Assembly: GCA_902797555.1 (NCBI GenBank)
Contig: CADBTM010000141.1
Span: 1 to 11,329 of the forward strand
Length of the DNA: 11,329 bases
Reading direction: 5' to 3'
DNA from: Oscillospiraceae bacterium
GTDB taxonomy: Bacteria > Bacillota > Clostridia > Oscillospirales > Butyricicoccaceae
Position 1 is the stretch's first letter. Each line of letters opens with the position of its first letter. The notes beneath the pieces are model-generated. The model worked only from the letters and a program-made list of their open reading frames with translations, searched no databases and was not told where the DNA came from. Position numbers and translations under genes: made by a program. Below are positions 1 to 6,598 of the stretch, piece by piece.

Positions 1-4
1 TCCG

Positions 5-1861
5 ATGAAGAAACCCTGTGCCCGCGTGGGCTCGCTTATGCTGGCGCTGCTGCTGTGCGTGGCCCTGCTGCCCGCCCCCGTCCGGGCGGTGGACAAGCCT
101 GCGGAGGTCACCCCGCCGCCCATCCCCACCGAGGGCGACGTGTGGGACGGGAGCACCGAGGCGCCCGCCAAGATGACCAAGGTGGATGACGTGCTCTACT
201 ACGAGATCTCCACCTGCGCCCAGCTGGCCTATATCGCCGAAAACACCGATTGGCTGGGAAAGAATTATCTTCTGGTGAATGACCTTATTTTGAATGATGT
301 TCTGATCGAAGCGGACGCGGACGGCGGCCTGCTCACCGATCCCGAAACGCTGAAAGAATGGTCGCCGATCGGAAAAAGCAGCAACACGTTTTCCGGTATC
401 TTTGACGGAAACGGACACACGATCAGCGGCTTATATATCAATCAACCAACAAAGGATTATTTGGGGCTATTCGGATTCTCTACAGGGAAACTCAACAATG
501 TTCGCATTTGCAATGCCTTTGTGTATGGATTTGGTACGATTGGCGGCTTGGTTGGTTATGGAGAAACCATTGAAAACTGCATCTGTAGTGGAGTGATTAA
601 AGGAAAATACCGTGTTGTTGGCGGCATCGCGGGCTATAATGGGGATCAGGCTATTCGTTGTATCAATTACTGTAGTGTTTCTGGAACTGACAGTGTTGGT
701 GGTATAGCAGGATATGGTACTCAGATTAACGAAAGTGAAAACCATGGAGCAGTTTTTGGGAAAATAGCTGGAGGAATATCGGGGATTGGAAACCATGTTT
801 ACAAATGTGCCAACTTTGGAACGGTACAAGGGGATGACGAAATTGGCGGCGTAGTTGGACGAAGCAAAGGTGTGTCCAATTGCTTTAACGCAGGAACTGT
901 AAAAGGAATAAGCCGAATTGGCGGCATTGTTGGGAACGGCGAGAGTTTGTCGATCTCGAATTGCTATAATATTGGGTTTGTTACCAGCGATGAAGGTGAC
1001 ACCTCCGCTGGCTCGATCATCGGCAGCGACGGTGCCCTGTTTGACAAGGACACCATCACCGGCTGCTACTATCTGAAAACCGACGAAATAAACCCCGACC
1101 TGTTCGGCTGCGGCGGCTTTGACGATCCCACGCTGGAGCCCGCGGGCTTTTTCGCCCGGAACGAGAGCGAAATGCAGACACAAGCCACTTACGAGGGCTG
1201 GGATTTTGCCAACACCTGGGCCATCGACCCCGCCCGCAACGGCGGCTATCCCTATCTGGCCTGGCAGGATGTGACCGACGTGCCCCTCACCGGGCTGACC
1301 CTGGGCGCGAAGACCGTCACCCTCTCCGTGGGCGACACCGCGTGGCTCACACTTACCCCGTCTCCCACCCACGCCGACATTTCTCAGGTGGAGTGGACGA
1401 GCTCGGACGAGAGCGTGGTCACCGTCGACCAAAACGGCATGCTCACCGGGGCGGGGGAGGGCGAAGCTGTCATTACGGCCTCCTGCGGGAGCATTTCCGA
1501 CAGCTGCGCCGTCACGGTCAACGCTCGCGCCTTTACCGAATACCGTCTGGGCAAGCTCACCCTCCGGGGTGAAAACGGCAGCAAGCTTTCCGCCATCCCC
1601 AAGGGACGGTTTTTCGTCACCGTCCCCGTCACCAAACAGGAGGACGGCGGCGACGCCCTCATTCTTTTGGCCGCCTACACCGCTCAGGGCAAGTTCCGCG
1701 GGTTGATGTACGTCAGCGTCAAGGGCCTGCCCGCCGGGGCGACGGTGGAGGTCACCCTCCCCATCGACAACGCCCGGGGCGATATCGCCGTCATCAAGGC
1801 GTTTCCCATCGCCTCCTTTTCCAATCCCGTTCCCTTAGGGGAGGGCGTCACTTTCCAATAA
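5..1861 (+). CDS. Secreted GLUG-repeat / Big_2-domain surface protein with shared C-terminal module
   Basis: This 618-residue protein is predicted to be exported and displayed on or released from the cell. Residues 1-28 form a signal peptide: a basic start (MKK, R7), a Leu/Ala-rich core and a V-R-A cleavage site before V29. Residues about 125-345 carry GLUG-type repeats, with GG(I/L/V)xG cores near 180, 206, 232, 256, 281 and 306, a period of about 25 residues. They start from a FDGNGHTISGL capping motif and end in a WAID..NGGYPYLAW motif (404-420), an arrangement common in such clostridial proteins. Residues about 425-507 resemble a Big_2 Ig-like domain (EWTSSDESVVTV, then GEAVITA). Residues 510-618 match the C-terminus of the next gene. 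No LPXTG, SLH or choline-binding motif is visible, so the attachment mode is unknown. The ATG lies 4 nt into the window, so its ribosome site cannot be seen, but the signal peptide supports this start. Adhesion or glycan binding is only a guess. Confidence 0.85.
   Translation: MKKPCARVGSLMLALLLCVALLPAPVRAVDKPAEVTPPPIPTEGDVWDGSTEAPAKMTKVDDVLYYEISTCAQLAYIAENTDWLGKNYLLVNDLILNDVLIEADADGGLLTDPETLKEWSPIGKSSNTFSGIFDGNGHTISGLYINQPTKDYLGLFGFSTGKLNNVRICNAFVYGFGTIGGLVGYGETIENCICSGVIKGKYRVVGGIAGYNGDQAIRCINYCSVSGTDSVGGIAGYGTQINESENHGAVFGKIAGGISGIGNHVYKCANFGTVQGDDEIGGVVGRSKGVSNCFNAGTVKGISRIGGIVGNGESLSISNCYNIGFVTSDEGDTSAGSIIGSDGALFDKDTITGCYYLKTDEINPDLFGCGGFDDPTLEPAGFFARNESEMQTQATYEGWDFANTWAIDPARNGGYPYLAWQDVTDVPLTGLTLGAKTVTLSVGDTAWLTLTPSPTHADISQVEWTSSDESVVTVDQNGMLTGAGEGEAVITASCGSISDSCAVTVNARAFTEYRLGKLTLRGENGSKLSAIPKGRFFVTVPVTKQEDGGDALILLAAYTAQGKFRGLMYVSVKGLPAGATVEVTLPIDNARGDIAVIKAFPIASFSNPVPLGEGVTFQ
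421..1005 (+). other. AT-richer block inside an otherwise GC-rich gene
   Basis: Hand counts of GC in 60-base rows give 24/60 (421-480), 24/60 (481-540), 26/60 (541-600), 24/60 (661-720) and 28/60 (961-1020). The same gene has 49/60 at 61-120 and 40/60 at 1741-1800. Codon choice shifts too: GGA, GTT, ATA, AAA and TTG are frequent inside the block, while GGC, GTC, ATC and CTG dominate outside. Row 241-300 is also low (22/60) but 301-360 returns to 37/60, so the left edge is uneven. The block coincides with the GLUG repeats, which suggests exchange of the repeat segment from a lower-GC donor, though relaxed codon selection is an alternative. Confidence 0.65.
539..937 (+). repeat. GLUG-type repeat array (about six units of 25 residues)
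   Basis: Six in-frame repeats within the first secreted protein, each with a core like IGGLVG, VGGIAG or IGGIVG followed by an N-C or C-x-N pair (for example NCFNAGTVKG). The spacing between cores is 24-26 residues. GLUG repeats are known from surface and IgA-peptidase-like proteins and are expected to stack as short beta elements. The repeats are divergent in DNA sequence, so this is an old array rather than a recent expansion. Confidence 0.7.
1532..1858 (+). other. Copy 1 of a 109-residue C-terminal module
   Basis: Residues 510-618 of the first protein align end to end, without gaps, with residues 919-1027 of the second. About 40 of 109 positions are identical by hand count. Shared landmarks include LGxxTxR, IPxGxFxVTVPxTK, a LxAxY..xGxF stretch and a final ExVT. 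The pattern suggests a small beta-sandwich, but no named family is recognised with certainty. A similar ending (xxKxFxxxSxxxxxPLxE) is remembered from other clostridial secreted proteins. Confidence 0.75.
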
Positions 1862-1874
1862 AATGCATCCTACG

Positions 1875-1908
1875 CAGCCGCTCGCCGTTTTGGCGGGCGG
1901 CTGTTTTT
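1875..1908 (+). terminator. Rho-independent terminator after the first secreted-protein gene
   Basis: A 12-bp stem (CAGCCGCTCGCC paired with GGCGGGCGGCTG, one T-G wobble) with a GTTTT loop, followed directly by five T and a T-rich stretch. It begins 13 nt after the stop codon, so the first gene ends its own transcript. Confidence 0.85.
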
Positions 1909-1923
1909 CTATTTATTTTACTG

Positions 1924-1960
1924 AAAATGGCTTCCATTTTGGAAAGGTCTGTGTTAAGAT
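1924..1960 (+). promoter_or_regulatory. Candidate promoter with palindrome upstream of the beta-helix gene
   Basis: An extended -10 element, TGTTAAGAT (1952-1960), lies about 60 nt before the ATG of the next gene. The -35 position 17 bp upstream (TTCCAT, 1932-1937) is poor. That position falls within a perfect 7-3-7 inverted repeat, AAAATGG-CTT-CCATTTT (1924-1940), which could be an operator. The match is modest. The main support is that a terminator closes the preceding gene, so a promoter is needed in this 110-nt gap. Confidence 0.35.
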
Positions 1961-2020
1961 GATATCAAAAGATCATGGATAATTTTTTGGCATTTCAAAC
2001 GAGACAGGAGGCAAGAAAAC

Positions 2021-5000
2021 ATGAAACGGTTTGCGTGCATTCTGGCGGCGCTGGCCCTTTGCGTGGCCATCCTGCCCGCCGCCGTCCGGGCGGACGGCGC
2101 GACGGCTGTTTCCACTGCGGAAGAGCTGATGGACGTCCTCGCCGCGGCGGGGACCGACGAGACCGCGCCCACACGGATCGTTCTCGCCGGGGATATCGAG
2201 AGCGGAAGCGAGCTGCAGATCCCCGAGGGAACCTATGTGGAGCTGGACCTCAACGGCCACGTGCTTCGGCGGAACGTGACAGCCGGACGGGTGCTTTCGG
2301 TGAAGGGCGCGCTGACGATCATCGACAGCAACTCCAACGAGACCCATGATCCGGAGATCACCTATACCGATCCCAACCATACGGAGGAGATCGTCCCCGT
2401 CACCGGCGGCGTCATCACCGGGGGCAGCAATGTGGACGGCTCCGGCATCCTGGTGGAGGCGGGCGGCAGCCTCGTTCTGGAGGGCGGCACGGTGTGCGGC
2501 AACACTTCCGCGGGCTACGGCGGCGGCGTCTTCGTCCGTGGCAGCCTGGTGATGAACGGCGGCGCCGTTGCGGGCAATTCGGCCCAATACAACGGCGGCG
2601 GCATCCTGATCCGCGACTTTGGCACCTTTGAGATGAACAGCGGCATGGTGTGCTGCAACAGCTGCGTGTATGGCGAGGCCGACGGCGGCGGCGTCTATCT
2701 GCGCAATAACGCGGTCTTCACCCTCAACGAAGGCGCGATCTTCAGCAATCGCTCGGCGATGGGTGCCGGCGTGGCCGGCTATGAGAGCTCGAAAATGATC
2801 ATGAACGGCGGCACCGTGGAATACAATGTCACCACCTGGCGCCGGGCCAGCGCAGGCGGCGGAGGCATCCAGATGACCCAATGCCTGCCGCTGGAGCTGT
2901 TGGGCGGGACCATCCGCGGCAACGTCTCCGCGGGCTACGGCGGCGGCGTGCGTGTCAGCGGAGCCGGCAGCTCCGTGGTGATGAGCGGCAGCGCCGTCGT
3001 GGAGAACAACACCGCCCTGCGGGGCGGCGGCGTGGAGCTGTATAACTCCGACGCCCTTCTCACCATGACTGACAACGCCGTCATCCGCGGCAACGAAGCC
3101 TCCGAGCAGAGCGGCGGCGTCAACGGCGGCGTCGTCGTGATGAAGGATAACTCCGCCGTGGAGAACAACGTCTCCTCCGGCCCTGCCGGCGGCATCATGA
3201 GCAGCAATATCACCCTCTCCGGCAGCGCCCGCGTCTCCGGCAACGAAAGCCGCGGCGGCCGCGGCGGCGGCGGCATCTACACCGGCGGAGCGGTCAATAT
3301 CTCCGAAAACGCCTCTGTCGTCGGCAATACCTGCAACGGCGTATACACCGGCTCGTGGGGCGGCGGAGGAGGCATCTTCTGCGACAGCGGCACCGTCACC
3401 ATGACGGGCGGCGTCGTCAGGGACAACGAGAGCTCCAATCAGGGCGGCGGCGTGGCCCTCTATTATTACGGCACGCTGAACATGAGCGGCGGCTCTATCA
3501 CCGAAAACCACGCGGCCACCTTCGGCGGCGGCCTCTACAACGAGGACTATGACGACGGGCATTTTCAGGTCTTCGGCGCGCCGGTGATCACCGGCAACAC
3601 CGTGGGCGAGGAGATGGCCGAAAGCAACGTGCGGCAGAGAGGACACAGCGCAAAATACGTCAATATGACGGGCGCGCTCACCGAGGGCGCGCGGATCGGC
3701 GTCACGATGAACTCCAACCCCTCCGCCTCCTCTCCCGTGAAGATCACCACCAACTATTCGGCCAACAACGAGGAGGATCCGGCGCTGTTCTTCTTCAGCG
3801 ACGAGGGATATGACGTCTTTCTGGACGGCGGAGAAGCCAAGGCGGCCACCGGCTGGCAGCATCTTTCCATCCTGCTGGGGCAGGGCGGAACGGTGACCCT
3901 CCATTCCGACCTGCCGGCCTCTCCCGTCGATACCGGCATCACTCTGGCCTCCAACGTCACCGCCACCCTCGACCTCAACGGCCACGTGCTGGACGGTCTG
4001 GGCACGGCGAACAACGTCTTCTATCTGCGGGGCGAAAACATCAACCTGACCATCGTCGACAGCCGTCCCGACGCGGAGCACGATCCCGCCGTCACCTATC
4101 AGGATCCCGTCACCGGAGAGAGCGTGACGGTGAAGGGCGGCGTCATCACCGGTTCGAAGAGCACCGGCATCGTCGCCTCCTACGGCTCCACCCTCACTCT
4201 GGAGGGCGGTACGGTGACAGGCTGCAACATGGGCCTGAACATGCAGGGCACCACGGTGAATCTCACCGGCGGCGCCATCGTGGGCAACGTGGGCCAGTAC
4301 GGCGGCGTCTGGGTCTATGAAGGCGCCACTCTCAATATGTCCGGCGGACAGATCAGCTGCAACACCTCCGCGGGCAGAGGCGGCGGCGTCTACCTCTACA
4401 ACAACCAGAGCAGCAGCAGCGTGCTCAACCTCAGCGGAGGCTGTATCGAAAACAACGTCTCGGCCTCCGGTCCCGCCGGCGTCGCCATCGGCAATCGGGG
4501 ATACTTCAACCTCAGCGGCAATCCCGTGGTTCTGGGCAACCGGGCGGGAGAGGAGGAATACAATATCTCCTCCTGCGCCATCAACGGAGCGCTTGCCGAA
4601 GGCGCCCGCGTCGGCGTTCGCACGGATACGCCCTCTGAGGACTATCCCCGAACCTTCACCTCCGGCTATTCCACCTACAATCCCGAAGGGGCGCCTGACC
4701 GCTTCTTCGTCAGCGATCGGGAAAAGTGCGTGATTACCCTTTCTCCCAGCGGGGAGGCGCAGGTCTCTGTGACGCCGGAGGTCTATCTGCTGGGCGCGGT
4801 GACCGTGCGTGACGGAGAGGGCACCGTGCAGGCGGAGATCCCCCAGGGCAGCTTTACCGTCACCGTCCCCATCACCAAAAATCGGGCGGGAAGGGAAGGC
4901 GTCCTTCTGATGGCCTGCTATGACGGGGAGGGAAGGTTCCTGAGCCTGCTCTGCGAGCCCGTCCCCACGCTGGCCGACGGCGAGCAGACCGAGGTGGTCT

Positions 5001-5104
5001 TCTCCGGAGACAACGAAGACGGGCAGATTGCCCGGATCCGGATCTTCTCCGTGAACTCCCTGCAAAAAACCATTCCCATGAGCGAGGCCGTCACCCTCGA
5101 ATAA
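2021..5104 (+). CDS. Secreted right-handed beta-helix protein with two cap-helix-cap units
   Basis: This 1027-residue protein is predicted to be secreted: residues 1-24 form a signal peptide ending V-R-A before D25. The body consists of short repeats of the type GGxVxGNxxxxxGGGVxV, with GGG(V/I) turns near residues 167, 192, 222, 280, 307, 335, 416, 449, 476, 502 and 787 and regular Asn and Ser ladders. This is typical of parallel beta-helix proteins (PbH1 / polymorphic-membrane-protein-like). Two units are present: about 51-609 and about 622-916, each with the same N-cap (LDLNGHVL .. TIxDS .. HDPxxTY) and C-cap (GEE .. GALxEGARxGV .. FFxSD). Residues 919-1027 are the module shared with the upstream gene. 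No lyase active site could be identified and no cell-wall anchor is seen. AGGAGG at 2006-2011, 9 nt before the ATG, sets the start. The gene has its own terminator. Adhesin or carbohydrate-binding roles are possible but unproven. Confidence 0.87.
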   Translation: MKRFACILAALALCVAILPAAVRADGATAVSTAEELMDVLAAAGTDETAPTRIVLAGDIESGSELQIPEGTYVELDLNGHVLRRNVTAGRVLSVKGALTIIDSNSNETHDPEITYTDPNHTEEIVPVTGGVITGGSNVDGSGILVEAGGSLVLEGGTVCGNTSAGYGGGVFVRGSLVMNGGAVAGNSAQYNGGGILIRDFGTFEMNSGMVCCNSCVYGEADGGGVYLRNNAVFTLNEGAIFSNRSAMGAGVAGYESSKMIMNGGTVEYNVTTWRRASAGGGGIQMTQCLPLELLGGTIRGNVSAGYGGGVRVSGAGSSVVMSGSAVVENNTALRGGGVELYNSDALLTMTDNAVIRGNEASEQSGGVNGGVVVMKDNSAVENNVSSGPAGGIMSSNITLSGSARVSGNESRGGRGGGGIYTGGAVNISENASVVGNTCNGVYTGSWGGGGGIFCDSGTVTMTGGVVRDNESSNQGGGVALYYYGTLNMSGGSITENHAATFGGGLYNEDYDDGHFQVFGAPVITGNTVGEEMAESNVRQRGHSAKYVNMTGALTEGARIGVTMNSNPSASSPVKITTNYSANNEEDPALFFFSDEGYDVFLDGGEAKAATGWQHLSILLGQGGTVTLHSDLPASPVDTGITLASNVTATLDLNGHVLDGLGTANNVFYLRGENINLTIVDSRPDAEHDPAVTYQDPVTGESVTVKGGVITGSKSTGIVASYGSTLTLEGGTVTGCNMGLNMQGTTVNLTGGAIVGNVGQYGGVWVYEGATLNMSGGQISCNTSAGRGGGVYLYNNQSSSSVLNLSGGCIENNVSASGPAGVAIGNRGYFNLSGNPVVLGNRAGEEEYNISSCAINGALAEGARVGVRTDTPSEDYPRTFTSGYSTYNPEGAPDRFFVSDREKCVITLSPSGEAQVSVTPEVYLLGAVTVRDGEGTVQAEIPQGSFTVTVPITKNRAGREGVLLMACYDGEGRFLSLLCEPVPTLADGEQTEVVFSGDNEDGQIARIRIFSVNSLQKTIPMSEAVTLE
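2171..2515 (+). repeat. Beta-helix N-cap, copy A
   Basis: Residues about 51-165 of the beta-helix protein. Landmarks are LDLNGHVL (75-82), LTIIDS (98-103), HDPEITYTDP (109-118), GGVITG (129-134) and LEGGTVCGN (153-161). The same series recurs about 575 residues later as copy B. A 20-base stretch coding for DLNGHVL is identical at 2246-2265 and 3971-3990. Confidence 0.75.
3575..3847 (+). repeat. Beta-helix C-cap, copy A
   Basis: Residues about 519-609: GAPVITGNTVGEE, then GALTEGARIGV (551-561), a Tyr-Ser-x-x-Asn motif (579-583), FFFSDEG and DGGEA. The same order appears at residues 833-916. It closes the longer first helix before the second N-cap begins. Confidence 0.7.
3884..4225 (+). repeat. 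Beta-helix N-cap, copy B
   Basis: Residues about 622-735: LDLNGHVL (650-657), LTIVDS (676-681), HDPAVTYQDP (687-696), GGVITG (706-711) and LEGGTVTG (727-734). It mirrors copy A in order and spacing, which shows an internal duplication of the N-terminal domain. Confidence 0.75.
4517..4768 (+). repeat. Beta-helix C-cap, copy B
   Basis: Residues about 833-916: GNPVVLGNRAGEEE, GALAEGARVGV (856-866), a YSTYN motif, FFVSD and SGEA. It mirrors copy A and is followed at once by the shared C-terminal module. Confidence 0.7.
4775..5101 (+). other. Copy 2 of the 109-residue C-terminal module
   Basis: Residues 919-1027 of the beta-helix protein. It has the same length as copy 1 and aligns without gaps (about 37% identity by hand). 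The best-conserved stretch is IPxGxFxVTVPxTK. It lies directly after the last beta-helix cap, where a cell-attachment or secretion domain would be expected. Confidence 0.75.
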
Positions 5105-5116
5105 GGCTTTGATCCC

Positions 5117-5151
5117 AAAATCCCTCCGGCATGGCCGGAGGGATTTTTTTT
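5117..5151 (+). terminator. Rho-independent terminator between the surface genes and spoIIIA
   Basis: A perfect stem AAAATCCCTCCGGC / GCCGGAGGGATTTT around an ATG loop, running into a tract of eight T (5144-5151). It begins 12 nt after the stop of the beta-helix gene and separates it from the sporulation operon. Confidence 0.92.
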
Positions 5152-5173
5152 GTTCTGAACGGGACAGGCATCG

Positions 5174-5181
5174 CATACCTT
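5174..5181 (+). promoter_or_regulatory. Candidate sigma-E -10 element for the spoIIIA operon
   Basis: CATACCTT matches seven of eight positions of the Bacillus sigma-E -10 consensus CATACAHT, and spoIIIA is a known sigma-E operon. No good -35 (KMATATT) is visible 13-15 nt upstream. Initiation 7 nt downstream would put the start close to 5188, leaving a leader of about 14 nt that begins with the AGGAGGGGAG ribosome site. The site is plausible from context, but the spacing is tight. Confidence 0.35.
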
Positions 5182-5201
5182 TGCATCAGGAGGGGAGAGC
5201 G

Positions 5202-6086
5202 ATGGAGCGATTGGACAAGAGCTTTCACACGGCGGCGGGGCTGCTGCCCGAGCGGCTGTGGCGTGCGGCCTATACCCTGACCGACGAGCAAAAAAGCGCC
5301 TGCGAAGAGCTGCGCGTGCGGGTGGATCGCCCCTTGGCGGCCACGGTGGCGGGGGAGACGATCCTTTTGGGCAAGACCCCGGTGCTGCCCCAGCGCGCCG
5401 AGCTGGACGAGCTGTTGGCGCGGGCCACCGAGGCGTCGGTGCACACCTATCTGGAGCAGCTGAGGCAGGGCTATCTCACCACGCGCCACGGCCATCGGCT
5501 GGGCGTATGCGGCGAGATCTCCGGCGGGGGAAAGGCTCTGCGGGGACTGTCATCGGTGAATATACGGGTGGCGCGTCCGGTGGAGGGTGCGGCCGACGGT
5601 CTGAACATCTGGGACACCCCTTTTGTCAGCACGCTGATCCTCGCTCCGCCGGGGGCGGGAAAGACCACCCTTCTGCGGGAGATCTGCCGCCGCCTCAGCG
5701 CAGGCATGCGGGTGGCGGTGGCCGACGAGCGATATGAGATCGCCGCCTGCGCCGACGGCTCGCCCCGCTTTGCCGTCGGCAATTGCGACGTGCTCTCCGG
5801 CGGGAGCAAGCGGGAAACCGCCCTCCGGCTGGTGCGCGCCATGTCTCCCCAGGTGGTGGCGGTGGACGAGATCACCGACGAGGAGGATTGCCGCGCCCTG
5901 CTTTCGTGCGCGGGGTGCGGGGTGCTGCTGCTGGCCACCGCCCACGGAGGCGACCTGCGGGACCTTACGCGCCGCCCGGGCTATCGGGCACTGATGGAGG
6001 CAGATGTGTTCCGGCGGGTGATCCGCATCGGGCGAAGAGGCGGGAGGCGGGACTATACCGTGACGCCGCTGCCCGTGCGCCCGTGA
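5202..6086 (+). CDS. spoIIIAA: Stage III sporulation protein AA (ATPase)
   Basis: SpoIIIAA is the predicted ATPase of the SpoIIIA-SpoIIQ channel, which joins mother cell and forespore during engulfment and is needed for late forespore gene expression. It resembles secretion ATPases of the type II/IV family. The 294-residue product has the Walker A motif APPGAGKTT (148-156), a Walker B strand QVVAVDEI (217-224), the family motif DERYEI (175-180), a GHRLGVCGEI signature (97-106) and TAHG (246-249). The length is close to the usual 300 or so. The reading frame is open further upstream (5109), but that would run through the terminator. The strong AGGAGGGGAG ribosome site 5 nt before the ATG at 5202 and the usual N-terminus of the family support this start. 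It is the first gene of the operon and overlaps spoIIIAB by 4 nt. Confidence 0.95.
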   Translation: MERLDKSFHTAAGLLPERLWRAAYTLTDEQKSACEELRVRVDRPLAATVAGETILLGKTPVLPQRAELDELLARATEASVHTYLEQLRQGYLTTRHGHRLGVCGEISGGGKALRGLSSVNIRVARPVEGAADGLNIWDTPFVSTLILAPPGAGKTTLLREICRRLSAGMRVAVADERYEIAACADGSPRFAVGNCDVLSGGSKRETALRLVRAMSPQVVAVDEITDEEDCRALLSCAGCGVLLLATAHGGDLRDLTRRPGYRALMEADVFRRVIRIGRRGGRRDYTVTPLPVRP

Positions 6087-6586
6087 TCCGGGCGCTGGGC
6101 GCCCTGCTGGTGGTGGCGGCGGCAGGAGGAATCGGCCATGCAGTCACAGAGAACGTTCGGATGCGGGTGGCGCTCCTGCGGGAGACCGAGGGTTTTTTGC
6201 ACTTTGCCGCGGGGGAGCTGCGTCTGCGGGACACGCCTTTGCCCGCCCTGTTTGCCGCCTGCGCCCATCGGGGCGGAATGCTGTCTGCCGGGCTGGAGCA
6301 TGCCGCCCGTGAGACCGCCCGGGGCAAAACGGCGGAGGACGCCCTTGCACCTCTTATGGGAAAGCTGTCCTCCCTGTGCGGCGGGGAGACCGCCTATGCC
6401 TTTTCCCAGGCCGCCCGGGCGATGGGACGGTATGACAGCGAAACGGCCGCATCCGCCTGCCTCCGCTCCTGCGAGGCCGTCGGAGAGGAGCGGAAGCGTC
6501 AGGAAACCCGTCTGCGGGAAAAGGGGCGCCTCTATGGGGCGGTGTCCCTGTGCCTGGGCGCCATGGCGGCGCTGGCAGTTTGGTAA
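6083..6586 (+). CDS. spoIIIAB: Stage III sporulation protein AB
   Basis: SpoIIIAB is a mother-cell inner-membrane component of the SpoIIIA channel and resembles the GspF platform protein of type II secretion. The 167-residue product has an N-terminal membrane segment (about 2-19, GALLVVAAAGGIG), a soluble helical middle, including SLCGGETAYAFSQA (97-110), and a C-terminal membrane segment (about 150-166). The length is usual (about 170). The start is GTG at 6083, which overlaps the spoIIIAA stop in a GTGA, so translation is probably coupled; no separate Shine-Dalgarno is obvious. A GTG start giving (M)IRALGAL matches the typical family N-terminus. Confidence 0.92.
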   Translation: MIRALGALLVVAAAGGIGHAVTENVRMRVALLRETEGFLHFAAGELRLRDTPLPALFAACAHRGGMLSAGLEHAARETARGKTAEDALAPLMGKLSSLCGGETAYAFSQAARAMGRYDSETAASACLRSCEAVGEERKRQETRLREKGRLYGAVSLCLGAMAALAVW

Positions 6587-6598
6587 AAGGAAGGAAAC

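Noticed and set aside
467..1432. A 321-codon open frame on the - strand opposite the first secreted-protein gene
   Set aside because: No domain or ribosome site. It is the complement of a well-supported GLUG/Big_2 protein.
1975..2349. A + strand open frame beginning upstream of the beta-helix gene as a possible leader peptide gene
   Set aside because: No ribosome site before its ATG, an Arg-rich random translation after 2021, and it overlaps the real gene in another frame.
1973..5176. A 1067-codon open frame on the - strand, lying opposite the beta-helix gene
   Set aside because: It is an effect of GC-rich codons and GGC repeats in the + strand gene. The translation is low-complexity (Ala, His, Asp, Gly) with no recognisable domain, it crosses both flanking terminators, and the + strand product has a signal peptide, ribosome site and clear domains.
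5109..5201. N-terminal extension of SpoIIIAA from the ATG at 5109
   Set aside because: It would be translated through the terminator hairpin and has no ribosome site, whereas AGGAGGGGAG precedes the ATG at 5202.
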